Source of the DNA: Siphonodentalium dalli
Taxonomy: Eukaryota; Mollusca; Scaphopoda; Gadilida; Siphonodentaliidae
Length of the DNA stretch: 64,000 nt
Assembly (NCBI GenBank): GCA_032622095.1
Contig: CP136066.1
Span: forward strand, 64,884,609-64,948,608
Reading direction: 5' to 3'
Below, one piece after another: positions 11,357 through 21,187 of this stretch (position 1 is its first letter; the number at the start of each line of letters is the position of its first letter). The position numbers were made by a program, and so were the translations under genes. The notes under the pieces were generated by a model. The model saw only the letters and a program-made list of their open reading frames with translations. It was not told the origin of the DNA and ran no database searches.

Positions 11357-11616
11357 CTATATGCAGGACCAAATGCCATTCCTGGTTATGACAAAGTCCA
11401 GGAGCTTGCAGAAACACTTTTTGCTATTAGATCCTCTGATGGTGCACTGAGCAGTTCTCAGATAACTCTAATAGAAGAGAAGTGGAATGACCTCGACAGT
11501 TATGACAAGCGTCCAACACTGTTTAGACCAAGAATCAGGTCAAAGCCAGACACCAGCCGCTTCAAAGCTCGAAAGAAGACAACATCTTGTGTGCCAGGTG
11601 TCGAAATGACAAAAAA
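11357..11616 (+). CDS. exon 6
   Basis: The acceptor follows a long T tract (TTATTGTATAG) and the donor is AAAAAA|GTGAGT. It reads LYAGPNAIPGYDKVQELAET.. through DLDSYDKRPTLFRPR and RFKARKKTT to PGVEMTK, in phase 0 from exon 5, leaving a split Lys codon. The PGYDKV, WxxLxxYDK and PGVE elements are conserved in the relatives recalled. Confidence 0.8.
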
Positions 11617-11719
11617 GTGAGTGAAAAACATTTTCGGACTCCAGTGAGAGACAGTGTCTCTGGTTGGTCAGAGCAACAATTCCTATGTTTACGTCTAGAG
11701 CCATCAATATAAGGTGGAG

Positions 11720-12090
11720 CTATAGTCATCACTCCTCATCCATCCATCCATTGTCCGTCCGTCCATCGTCTGTCCGTCCATCCATCCGAACCGTAAGACA
11801 GAATGGGTTCATATATGGTGTGGATGTTTCCTCGGTGGTTCACATTCAAATTTGTTCAAATGAGGTCACTGGGTCAAATAGTTGCGAAAGCAGGGTCATA
11901 ACTTTATTCCTCCATAGTAATTCTTAGAATGACTTTTTCTCAAGAACCATTGGGCCGATTTAACATATATTTGGTATGGAGGGTCCTTGTGTGACGGGGT
12001 TCAGATGTGTTAAAATGAGGTCACTAGGATTCAGATTTGATTCAAAATTGGATCACTGGGTCAAGTAGGATTAGAGCTAGGGATTAATTC
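11720..12090 (+). repeat. (CCAT/CCGT)n microsatellite and dispersed repeat, intron 6
   Basis: A CCATCCATCC/GTCCGTCCG run is followed by GGTTCACATTCAAATTTGTT..GAGGTCACTGGGTCAAAT, a phrase I associate with relic repeats in mollusc genomes. Two short ATTCGATATTCGATTCGA clusters (near 12118 and 13117) lie further downstream. Between 12200 and 13340 a CpG-containing stretch (12380-12520) stands out, but no gene was supported. Confidence 0.35.
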
Positions 12091-13349
12091 TATCCCTCAA
12101 AAGTAGGGACCTGCGAATATTCGATATTCGATTCGATAGTCGAATTCGATTCGAAATTTCCAACTCGAAATTTTGAATATACACTAACAAAAAAGTACGC
12201 TGTTTACGGACAAGTACAAACGTCGATCTTAGCTGGTTCTGTGCCAAAAAAATCCCGAACATTATGAATATATGCTCCTTATAGTTCTTATTGTACATCG
12301 CGAATGTTCGCATGCTATTAAATATAAGTATAGCCAGTAATTAGCCACTATAAGAGGACTAAATACATCTGAATTCTAGCTTTGAACATGGTAGCCAAAA
12401 GCTCGGAGATCGTCGTTGGACCGACGACGCGCGTAAATTATAATAGCGATGATGCTGAGCAACGGCTAGCGTTATCCGCCGACTATCTGTCTCAGATTCC
12501 GCGTTATGTAATATCGCTGAGAATGTAAACAACACGTGTTCCCAGCGTTGAAAAGTGCATGTGGGCGGTGTTTTCTTTTGAAGTTGTCTTTCAGTTTCGG
12601 AGTGTTCCTTGAAACCTGACAATTTGTCGTCCATTATTCATGTTTATTTTAAACATGATACAAGCTGCATGCTGTGCAGGAACTTAGACGTGTGATGAAT
12701 GCAACATGGTATATATATCGCAAGTGTCTGGGACAACGACCCATCTATGGTATTATCTGTCCAAGAAGCATTCAGCACAACATAAACAGGCTACCCTGCG
12801 ACTGTTGTTGCATCTTTAAGTTTGTAACAACGGGTGTTTGCGAATGCCGATTTGCAATTGTGCACGTACATGCAAACTCTACAAATTGCACGTGATTTTA
12901 ATTCTGATAATCCGTTTAGTGGTTATATATTTAATCGTCGTGACGGCGGCATAGACGTTTTAATCTGTTTGTTTTTTTTCGACAATTTTCAATTGAAGTT
13001 GATAGTATCGGGAACGATGAGTTATGATGGAATTTCATGGAAGTTCATAGAACATTTCAAAAATCGTTTAATCATTGACACTAAAATGCCTAACTGAGAA
13101 TGCAACGCACAGGTATGATTCGATTCGATATTCGATTGATAGAAGTGTTTCTGTACATGTATCTTCAAATCATATTCATACCTGGAAACTATATAAAATG
13201 TATTCAGGAATTAAGATATAATCCATCTTTTATCTTTTATCTTGGACCTGGAAAGTTTTTTCAAAATGCTGTGCAAATCACCTAATTTTTCTTTTGGCAT
13301 CTATTTTCTGCATGCTGTGCACCACCTTATTCAACTTCATTCATTGCAG

Positions 13350-13589
13350 GAGCTTTGTTGGAGAGAATGCTGCCTCAGCTGCATGGCCTGATTGTAATCG
13401 GTATACAGAGGCATTAGTAATTAAATTATGCGAGTTACATCCCACACCTGTCAAAAAGAAGGGAGCTTATCGAGAAAGATGGGGGCCAATTGCCGCAGAC
13501 TACAAACATATACGTGATATTGTGTGCAGCCAAGTTAAAGGCATTGGTATTCAGCTGCCTGACATTAACAACACCACACTCAAAACATG
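13350..13589 (+). CDS. exon 7
   Basis: The acceptor is CATTCATTGCAG and the donor is ACATG|GTGAGT. It reads KSFVGENAASAAWPDCNRYT then ..IKLCELHPTP and ends ..NTTLKTW with the Trp codon split. WPDCxR and IxLCxLHPxP are family landmarks, and the exon is fully open. Confidence 0.82.
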
Positions 13590-14286
13590 GTGAGTTGATA
13601 TGCACACCATACAACTATAATTGAATCCTGAGTAAAAATTAACTTTTTAGTGACTGGAGCTGCCTGAAATTTGCAAAAACCCTTTCATGATGGGTGCTGT
13701 GCTGGTGCAGAATTAAAGATCTTGCACCAATGCGTTGTCTTATGATGCTTAATACATTGGCCTAACAATATTTACCCGAATCCCCATGAGAGACTCGCAT
13801 ATTTAAGAGAATACACTTATACAGGATCTTTAATTACACACCAGGGCAGCGCTCATCACCAAAATGTCATTGTTTACTTATGCACTTTAAAATTGTTCAT
13901 CTAAAAATAATTTATATTCTAATAATCACTAATAATCACACACCCTCTGAATTCACAGTATAAGCTTCCATAAGAATCAGTTCAAATCGTGATGTGGTTA
14001 CACGAACATTTCCGACGTTCGTCAGCAATAACTGAAGACACCAGATTCGCAACCTTATAAAAAGCGAGGAACCATGAACAACTCTTCAATTAAAACACAT
14101 GGTTGTCACATGTTATTAAATTGGGTGCACTTTCATTTCCAGTTGTTGAGATTTTCCAGTCAGCTATTATGACGCCGGTCCTCTTATATTTGTGCATGAA
14201 CACATTCACTTTTCGGGCTTACTTGCATTGCGATATGAACTAAAAATCATAGAGACAATTCAGGAAATGTCCAGTTTTATTTCCAA

Positions 14287-14591
14287 CTAGCTGGTGGACC
14301 CGACCTCGTCCGGGCTGTTTCCCCTCTGCGATTTGACCTTGAATTGTCCAAAACACTCAGTGGACAAAAGTAACCCTATGTATCAAATGTCGTCGAAATC
14401 ACATAAAAATTTGCGATTTGACCTTGAATTGACCTGATGTCAAGGTCATGTCGCACGGGCAAATTAATAGGCCCATGCCACTCCCCGGCCGAAAGTATCC
14501 CCACATACCAAGTTTCATCGAAATCGGCTCGGCCATTTTCGAGTCCATCGCGAACACACACACACCCTGATCTCCCAAAATATATAATAGA
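14287..14591 (-). mobile_element. Helitron-like element, minus strand, 305 bp
   Basis: Read on the minus strand it starts A|TCTATTATATATTTTGGG (ending at 14591) and finishes GCCCGGACGAGGTCGGG, spacer TCCACCAG, CTAG|T (14290-14287). The 3' stem can form with one bulged base. Flanks are A and T, as for a Helitron A^T target without duplication. It shares its inner phrase (GATTTCGATGAAACTTGGTA) with the element at 18.4 kb. Confidence 0.72.
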
Positions 14592-14986
14592 TGATGCTAG
14601 TGAATATAATAGTGTTTGATAACATACGAATGGCAGATCCTTCGGGATTCATCACAGAAATTATTCTGGAGATAGGTTTATCTTATGGACAGAGCAGTAT
14701 AAAATAAATATAATGTATAACTGAGAATGACATCTGATGATAATAGTGATGTTCCGATAATTGGAATTAATATCCCATCGGATATTAATCACACCTCGCA
14801 GTTGAACATTGGCATTTACCGATTGTAAAAAAAAATAAAAAATTCTAGTATCTAAGCACAATGTGCTGTATATATACAAACGCTCACATAAGTGTGTTTT
14901 GTAGGTAATATTGTATTTATACTACAGAATTAGTATATCTTTGAGATAAATTTGATATTAATTTAATAACGTTTATTTATAAATTA

Positions 14987-15573
14987 CTAGAAGGTGACCC
15001 GACTTCGTCCGGGCTATTCAAAAACCAAATTTCAAGTCGATAGCTCCACTCGTTTCCGAGATATATATATTGCCCAATGTCATTTGCGGATACCTCGGCC
15101 GGTGATGAATTAACGCGACATCGGCCGGTTAAGAGTTAAACGCGATCACGTCACGATCTGTTGACGGCGTAATATATTTACGGAATGTTTTTCGATGAGC
15201 GAAGCATGGTCCTGCGTTCTTCCCGATAATTAAGGTAGAAACTTTAAACGTACACAGGCGTGTGATACATCATTGGAAAGCGCCACAGATTCTAACCGTG
15301 CAAATTATATGACTGGCAATTTATTATTCGCGCTATATCGAATCGATTTGTGAGCACCGAACTGAAATATATTAGCGCAAAACGGCGTAAAAACAGATTT
15401 GACCTCGGCACGTGAAAAGTTGACATCGGATCTGAAAATTAATATGCCCATGCCACTTCCCGGCCGATAGTACCCTCACATACGAAGTTTCATCGAAATC
15501 GGGTCGGCCGTTTTCGAGTTCATCGCGAACACACAGACAGACACACAGACAGATCTTCCAAAATATATAATGA
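14987..15573 (-). mobile_element. Helitron-like element, minus strand, 587 bp
   Basis: On the minus strand the 5' end is TCATTATATATTTTGGAAGA at 15573. The 3' end is AGCCCGGACGAAGTCGGG, spacer, CTAG at 14990-14987. A (CTGT)n microsatellite lies inside the 5' end. The interior (about 15080-15420) is a unique CpG-rich stretch, possibly captured. Its 5' end abuts the 3' end of the next element, a second head-to-tail pair. Confidence 0.68.
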
Positions 15574-16235
15574 ATAGCAGGTTAGCCCGCCACTGGCGGC
15601 ATTCGTCTCATGGCTTTGTTTCAGAAACATGACATTTTTTTAATTTAACCAAATTTCAAGTCGATAGCTCCACCCGTTTCCGAGATCTGGTCTGCGCATG
15701 CGCGAAGCTTGTGTCGCACGGACTCGGCGACCCGTTAAAATTTGTATCCGGGGCAAGATACATTCACATAGCAAATTTCAAGTCGATAGCTCCATCCGTT
15801 TCCGAGATCTCGTCTGCGCATGCGCGAAGCGGGCGTCGCACGGACTCGGCGACCCGTTAAAATTTGTATCCGGGGCAAGATACATTCACATAGCAAATTT
15901 CAAGTCGATAGCTCCATCCGTTTCCGAGATCTCGTCTGCGCATGCGCGAAGCTGGTGTCGCACGGGCTCGGCGACCCGATAAAATTCGTAACCGGGGCAA
16001 GATACATTCACATAGCAAATTTCAAGTCGATAGCTCCACCCGTTTCCGAGATCTCGTCTGCGCATGCGCGAAGCGGGCGCCGCACGGGCTCGCCAATATG
16101 ACAACGTTCACCGCCTGGTCAAACTACACACACGTACCAAGTTTCGTCCCGATCGGTCGAGAATCATAGATTTGTATAAATGACAGACAGACAGACAAAC
16201 AAACAAACAAACAGAGGTCTTCAAAATATATATGA
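15574..16235 (-). mobile_element. Helitron-like element with internal 122-bp tandem repeats
   Basis: On the minus strand the 5' end TCATATATATTTTGAAGACC lies near 16235 and is followed by a (TTTG/TCTG)n microsatellite. Four 122-bp tandem repeats come next, then hairpin GCCGCCAGTGGCGGGC and CTAT at 15577-15574 (a changed CTAG). A microsatellite, core tandem repeats and a 3' hairpin are the known plan of pearl, CvA and DINE-1 elements, which are Helitron-like. The 5' boundary is uncertain by 2 bp because of a TCTC start. Confidence 0.68.
15645..16100. repeat. 122-bp tandem repeat, four units, each with an NRF1-like palindrome
   Basis: The phrase TCTGCGCATGCGCGAAGC begins at 15691, 15813, 15935 and 16057, exactly 122 bp apart. 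Each unit also holds TTTCAAGTCGATAGCTCCA. GCGCATGCGC matches the known NRF1 consensus; binding is not shown. It lies inside the 15574-16235 element. Confidence 0.85.
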
Positions 16236-16245
16236 GATAGATAGA

Positions 16246-16400
16246 CTAGCCGATGAGCCCGACGTTGTCTGGGCTATTCCAAAACCAAATTTCAAGTCGA
16301 TAGCTCCACCCGTTTCAAAAACCAAATTTCAAGTCGATAGCTCCACCCGTTTCCGAGATCTCGTCTGCGCATGCGTGCGAGAGCAACGTCAAGATTGGTA
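16246..16400 (-). mobile_element. Helitron-like 3' end fragment
   Basis: On the minus strand the end reads AGCCCAGACAACGTCGGGCT, spacer CATCGG, CTAG|T (16249-16246). Inside are two short repeats of AATTTCAAGTCGATAGCTCC. No 5' end was found before exon 8, so this is a truncated copy. Confidence 0.6.
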
Positions 16401-16653
16401 GAAACTGCCAATTCAGGGGTCATTTGTATACCCCCGATGCTCATATACTGCGATTTTTGGCACACATTCACTTATGCCTGATTGTAAAGGTTGATGGGTG
16501 ACATGATGATTTAAAGGTGGTGTTGTAGCCAATCAGATTGCTAGTTGCAACACGATGTAGGGACAATAATTTATACCAAAGGGCATTTATGAGTCTCAAT
16601 GTGTTTGGAATGTTTAAACATGCATTGAATGCTGATTATTTTATCTATCCTAG

Positions 16654-17266
16654 GTTCAAGAAGCGGTCTGAAAAGATGGCCAGAGAGGTATTGGTCCAAG
16701 GTATCAGCATGGCAGAAGCGATCGAATACCCAGTGAATGCACCAACGGAAGAGGTTACAGGACTGCCACCTGCAAAAATAAGATCGCATTCCCATTCAGC
16801 TGAAGTTTCTCAAGAGGAACAGCACAGATTTGTTTTACCAGATATAACGGTTGGTCAGGCAAACACTAGAGCAAGACATCCAACCATTATGGACCTTCCA
16901 CCAACCATTCCTCCTACTATTCCACCAACCTTACCAGTACAGATTGCACCACGACCATGTCTGGTGATTTTAAGTCCTGAATCAACATCTCAGACTCCAC
17001 TTCAGATGGTCAATGTCCCAGATGTGCCGCAGTCTGAATTTGCAAGAACAACAACAATATATCGAAAAAGACGGCTAGCTGAGACTGGGAAGGAAGCGAA
17101 AGTATACAAGAAAAGAATTGGTGTGAAGAAGTGCAGCATTTGTAAGGAGGATTTATCTGCTGAATATGGTCACATCTTCTATTACGGCTATAGATATTGT
17201 CCATCCATGCCGGAAAATGTTGACACTTGGAAAGCGGAAGTGCAGGAGAAAGCGAAGAAGTATTGA
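16654..17266 (+). CDS. exon 8: C-terminal region with zinc-ribbon-like tail and stop
   Basis: The acceptor is ATCTATCCTAG and the stop is TGA at 17264-17266. The exon reads FKKRSEKMAREVLVQG, then HRFVLPDITVGQANTRAR (the glutamine, alanine and arginine residues here are typical of the family), a Pro/Thr linker (PPTIPPTIPPTLP), a basic patch and KKCSICKEDLSAEYGH..YRYCPSM. The two CxxC-type cysteines, His and the later Cys suggest one small zinc-binding module, which is inference. An AATAAA two bases after the stop (17268-17273) is too close to be the likely polyadenylation signal. Confidence 0.85.
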
Positions 17267-17279
17267 GAATAAAGAAGGC

Positions 17280-17480
17280 AGACCTGATGCACAGATATAA
17301 CTCTCAGCCAGCAGATTCCTCATGGAGCCTGCTATTGACGAGACCAGTCACGTAGGCCGATGAAGCTCAAGGGGTGCTTAACCTATCACCGGCAGCATGG
17401 AACCTGCTACCGACAGGGTGACCTTGAGACGGCGAAAGCGCCGGCGTGACTCGTCCAGGGAGTGGCTACTCCCAAAAAAA
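17280..17480 (+). other. GC-rich, structured-looking segment downstream of the gene
   Basis: About 200 bp much richer in GC than its surroundings contain two related phrases (CATGGAGCCTGCTATTGACG and CATGGAACCTGCTACCGACA). A small perfect hairpin GGCG-AAAG-CGCC follows, and the segment ends in an A11 run. It could be a SINE-like 3' unit, a retroposed RNA, or the 3' UTR of the upstream gene. No tRNA-like promoter boxes were identified with confidence. Confidence 0.4.
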
Positions 17481-17518
17481 AAAATTTAATGCGGCCTGGC
17501 ATAGTGTTATAATAACTC

Positions 17519-17612
17519 TATACCTGCTAGTCTCAAGCCTAGATAAAACGCAGAGAGGAATTTTCAATATAACAAACAAAAACTTTAATGCAGCCAAATA
17601 ATCCATAAATCG
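17519..17612 (+). repeat. dispersed repeat (GTCTCAAGCC..GCAGAGAGGAA), first copy
   Basis: The phrase CTAGTCTCAAGCC..AACGCAGAGAGGAA..TAATGCAGCCAA recurs at 19137-19205 and in shorter form at 19226-19258 and 19806-19838. The stretch 17613-18200 otherwise shows only AT-rich sequence and a G12 run (17822). Confidence 0.55.
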
Positions 17613-18199
17613 GTCTATTATAGTCTACACCATTATAATATATGATATGTGTAAAATGCAGTGATTGTCCTAAGATGTCCTTATATCTGTAGCACTTGAA
17701 GGCATGGATGCCCTTCGTTATACATGTAGATTATAATTTAGAAATAACAGTTAACCAAATTGTGAAGATACTGGTATCTTGTAAACAACTTGGTGGCATT
17801 TCTAACAAAAGATTAGTCAGTGGGGGGGGGGGGGTCTCCTCGGTATTGAGAGTTTTGCTTATCACATACTCTTTAAATACTGTTTGTTTATGTAACATCT
17901 CGTTTGTTTACATAACACAGATTAATTACTAACATGACAATAGCATGCCGCAATTTACTTGATATTTACGATTCGTATAAGAACAAAATTTGTCAATAAT
18001 ATATTATTTCTGTTTATGGCAGTTTTAATGGATGTGACTATTTTAACAGCAAAACCCATCGGCAATGCTTACAATATCTTTAACAAGATCTACATGGACA
18101 TATTGATTTCTTCAACTATTTCTGGGTGTGATGATCCGCTGATAGACTGCGGTTTCATAAGCGAACGGTACCACTACTCCACTAATGTGGCTGTTTCGA

Positions 18200-18293
18200 T
18201 ACTGCTGTTGATACCGTATACTACCGGTAATACCGTCGTCATTACCGGGGTAGCACCCTATTTTTCAAGTAAGTTACTTTGATTATAGTGGTA
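18200..18293 (+). repeat. dispersed repeat fragment, partner of 1664-1765
   Basis: Shares ATTACCGGG and TTACTTTG-TTATA landmarks, in order, with the copy at 1.7 kb. Confidence 0.5.
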
Positions 18294-18295
18294 CG

Positions 18296-19125
18296 ATGCA
18301 CATGCATAATATATATTATAATGGTGTGCATTAGACCGACCCACATATTGTATATTATAATGGTGTGCAGTAGACTGACAGACTTATTATATATTATAAT
18401 GGTGTATAGTAGACCAACCCAGCATCTATTATATATTTTGGAAGATCTGTCTGTCTGTCTGTTCGCGATGCACTCGAAAACGACCAAACCGATTTCGATG
18501 AAACTTGGTATGTGGGTGTACTTTCGGCCGTGGAGTGGCATGGGTCTGTTAATTTGCCCGTGCGATGTGACCTTGACCTTGAAATCAGGTTATTTCAAGG
18601 TCAAATGCCCGAATATCATGGGAGTTCGATGAAAATTAGTATCTAGGGATACTTTCGTATGGGGAGTGTCGTAAGCCTATTTGTTTGCCCATGCGATGTG
18701 ACCTTGACTTTGAAATCTGGATTTCGACGAAATTTGATACGTGGGGTTACTTTTGTCCACTGAGTGTTTTGGACAGGTCGAGTCATGACCCTGACCTTCA
18801 AAATTATCAATTCCAGGTCAAATCGGGTAAAACCGGATGGATTTCGACGGGTACTTTTGTCGGGTACTTTTGTCCGGGCAGTGTTTTGGACGGGTCAAAT
18901 CGTGACCCCCACCTCACCTTGACCTTCAAAATGGGCGCAATTTCGTCGAAAAACAGAGGGGGAAACAGCCCGGACGAAGTCGGGTCCACCTGCTAGTATC
19001 ATATATTATAATTGTGCATGTATAGACAGAGACAGCCACATGTATCATATATTATAATGGTGTATAGTAGATCGACCTCGCATATAGTATGGTGTATTAT
19101 AATGGTATGAAGCAAATCATATCAT
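18296..19125 (+). repeat. ATATTATAATGGTGT tandem repeat, split by an insertion
   Basis: Units of about 40-50 bp (TATATTATAATGGTGTGCA.., then AGACCGACCCACA) occur three times before 18425 and two to three times after 18996. The intervening sequence is a Helitron-like element, so the array was one block before insertion. Confidence 0.7.
18425..18996 (+). mobile_element. Helitron-like element inserted in a tandem repeat
   Basis: It starts TCTATTATATATTTTGGAAG after A (18424), has a (TCTG)n run inside the 5' end, and ends AGCCCGGACGAAGTCGGG, spacer TCCACCTG, CTAG (18993-18996) followed by T. Removing it leaves CCCAGCA|TATCATATATTATAAT, matching neighbouring units (CCCACATATTGTATATTATA). This supports insertion between A and T with no target duplication. 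The interior has repeated phrases such as TGACCTTGACCTT and no protein. Confidence 0.75.
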
Positions 19126-19130
19126 AACTA

Positions 19131-19260
19131 TATACCTCCTAGTCTCAAGAAACGCAGGGAGGAAATATTAATATAACAAAAATTTATAATGCAGCCAATT
19201 AATCTATTAATATGATTAATTGAAGGTCTCAAGCCCTTGAAAATGCAGAGAGGAAATTTT
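19131..19260 (+). repeat. dispersed repeat (GTCTCAAGCC..GCAGAGAGGAA), further copies
   Basis: Two adjacent copies of the family at 17519 occur here, both with TCTCAAG followed by GCAGRGAGGAAAT. Confidence 0.5.
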
Positions 19261-19468
19261 TGTATAAGGACGATAGGTGCACTCGCATAAACTGTGAGAT
19301 GAACTTCATTCAAAAACAAATAAACATAAGTCCCAGGGCAAGGTCCACGCCCTTTTCCAAATCCCAAATAAAATAATGACAGAACACATTAGAGGTGAAC
19401 TCTGTCCAATTAAACAAAAACAGTCAAAGTTTGGCATATATGCCCTCACATAACATCAAAGGATGTGT

Positions 19469-19630
19469 GGGAGGCTGTTTTCACATTTATTACTTATGTT
19501 CCGTTATTTATTGCGCTTAAATGTACATATTTGTGCTTAGTGTAAATATTTGTGCTTAAGTGCAAACAACCTCTGTCATTTGCACTTAAGCACAAATGAT
19601 ACATAAATAATTTATGTGAAAAGGGCCTCC
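19469..19630. mobile_element. MITE-like foldback, 162 bp
   Basis: The ends are inverted: GGAGGCTGTTTTCACAT on the left against ATGTGAAAAGGGCCTCC on the right. The interior is made of short inverted phrases (ATTTGTGCTTAAGTGCAAA and complement). A partial second copy lies at 19893-20003. Confidence 0.6.
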
Positions 19631-19892
19631 TGTAAGGATGAGCGTTTGCAACACCAGCTGATGTGGAATTACCATGAATTCCCTGTGAGCATTAAGATCA
19701 GTTCCTAAGTAAGAAATCCAATGCAGGTGTAACATATATCACATTAACACATGGGTTTGATTATGATAATCACACATTCTAATGGGTTATACTGGGTTAT
19801 AGTGCAGAAGGTGTCAAGCCATTCAAAATACAGAGAGATTTTTTTTTGTCTGAAGCCTAATACCATACACTGAAAACCCAAGAACATACATA

Positions 19893-20003
19893 TGGGAGGC
19901 CATTTTCATAATTTATTATTGATTTGCACTTAAGCATAAATGATTTGCGCTTAAGTGCAAACATGCATCTAACAATTTATTTGCACTTAAGCGTTTGACA
20001 CCC
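19893..20003. mobile_element. MITE-like foldback, partial second copy
   Basis: It shares GGGAGGCCATTTTCATAATT and the TTTGCACTTAAGC phrases with 19469-19630, but the right inverted end is missing. Confidence 0.5.
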
Positions 20004-20099
20004 CCTTACTCCATTTCATAGTAGTAGTGCACTACAGACTCGAAATTTGAACTTGAAGAAAAAACATATTTCCATATGCATGTCAGCATCTCTGCTCCT

Positions 20100-20440
20100 G
20101 GTGTCCCAATAATTGGTGCCTTACCCCCAGATCTCTTGTATATTTTATTAAAGGGACATTTCCTGCACATATATCATACCAGTTCCATGGCCATAAAAGG
20201 GTAATTATGAGTTAATGAGAGGGGACTTGCTTCCCTCATATGGTGTACTTATTGACTTGAAAGAGGGGGAATCCTATCTAATATTATCAGCATCCCTGCC
20301 CCCAAAAATATATTTTATATATATTATAAAAACAGACATATCGGCCTTCAGATCTATACCATTTCCATGTTCAAAAAAGGGAATTATGAGTTACTGGGGG
20401 GGATTGCTTCACTCATATGGTGGTGTTCAACCCTTTCTAT
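20100..20440 (+). repeat. two diverged tandem units of about 190 bp
   Basis: CCATTTCCATG/CAGTTCCATGGCC..AAAAGGG..AATTATGAGTTA..GCTTC-CTCATATGGTG occurs twice in the same order. The stretch 20441-20771 has no recognised feature. Confidence 0.55.
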
Positions 20441-20771
20441 ACTAAATGAATTTTTGCACACAGCTTTTAAAATATATGTAGGAATTGTTTAAAAACAATA
20501 AAAACATAATAAAGATGGTGAATGATATTCCTGTTCATACATTATATGGCTGTGCTTATACATTGGGTGGCAGCAGTGGGATTTTATATACTGATGGCAT
20601 TGAAATCGAGGGCAAGAGCATTGTTTGTGAGGGTTAACCTAGCTAGTTGACTGCATTGTGTTGCTACACTGTGTTTTGACTGTGGCTGTAGTATTTTTGC
20701 GCCCAGCAGGTGGCGTTTGCTGCTTTTATTTTTGACACTTCAAACATAACGATTGTCAAGGTGCCTTTGCG

Positions 20772-21187
20772 CAGATACATCAACAATGGGATCGTTAAAA
20801 ACCCTTTGGCGTGGAATTGTTTTCAGAAGTTCGCAGTCATAATTGAACGATCGTGGAATAATGAACAATGACTCGTTTAGCTTCCAATTATTGTGAGTCC
20901 GTTGCAAGCTTCAATTTGACTTTTAGTCTTGAAAGCATGTCTATTAAAAGCATCAATGTCAATAAAACGTTGCCACATGCGAACTGAAGTCTGCACTGAA
21001 TGGTTTAGTGGAATTTACTGCTACAACGCGTTAGATGTTTAAACAACGAACATTCAGCTCGCTATGTAGAACACCAATAAAAGCAACTGGCGACATCACA
21101 ATCTCTTACGAATAAAAGTTGATATTCATGCATGCGTATCGGGGTCTGCGTTATTTCGCTTCATAAGAACAGACATACGCTTCGAAC
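20772..21187 (+). promoter_or_regulatory. conserved upstream block of GPCR copy 1
   Basis: About 415 bp before the start codon are shared by all five receptors, from CAGATACATCAACAATGGGA through CAACTGGCGACATCACAATC. An AATAAAAG (21111-21118), 77 bp before the ATG and present in all copies in this or close form, is a candidate TATA-like element or just part of the repeat. Function is inferred only from conservation with the genes. Confidence 0.45.

Larger units (their letters stand above)
2116..17266 (+). pseudogene. multi-exon transposase-like (DUF6729-type) gene, 5'-partial, with in-frame stop
   Basis: Eight exons (2116-2452, 3247-4039, 5471-5683, 8609-8815, 9587-10023, 11357-11616, 13350-13589, 16654-17266) join in a single frame, 3.1 kb in all, with GT-AG borders and matching phases at every junction. 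The product resembles a large uncharacterised family that I recall as multi-copy in fishes, amphioxus and other aquatic animals and often annotated as DUF6729-containing; that domain would lie upstream and is not in view. The order of parts is an RNase H-like core (IDSTKK, then LLYTDRDCC, then VRLDIWHFMRR), the ERIGIEYLFDQTG motif, a Pro-rich linker, the WPDCNR..IKLCELHP block, and a Cys-rich tail. A DNA-binding, transposase-derived role is inference. A TGA at 2165-2167 interrupts exon 1 where relatives, from memory, have Gly; every other exon is open, suggesting recent inactivation, a null allele or a sequence error. An AATAAA lies at 17268-17273. Introns are packed with repeats. Confidence 0.72.

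Noticed and set aside
12359-12634. 91-codon minus-strand frame in a CpG-bearing part of intron 6
   Set aside because: No recognisable domain, no repeat support and no splice partners; kept only as a note.
17268-17273. AATAAA as the polyadenylation signal of the transposase-like gene
   Set aside because: It begins two bases after the stop codon; a later site is more likely, but none could be chosen by eye.
17280-17480. Hammerhead ribozyme or tRNA-derived SINE
   Set aside because: The CTGATG and GAAA words are not in hammerhead order with the needed stems, and A/B boxes could not be placed.
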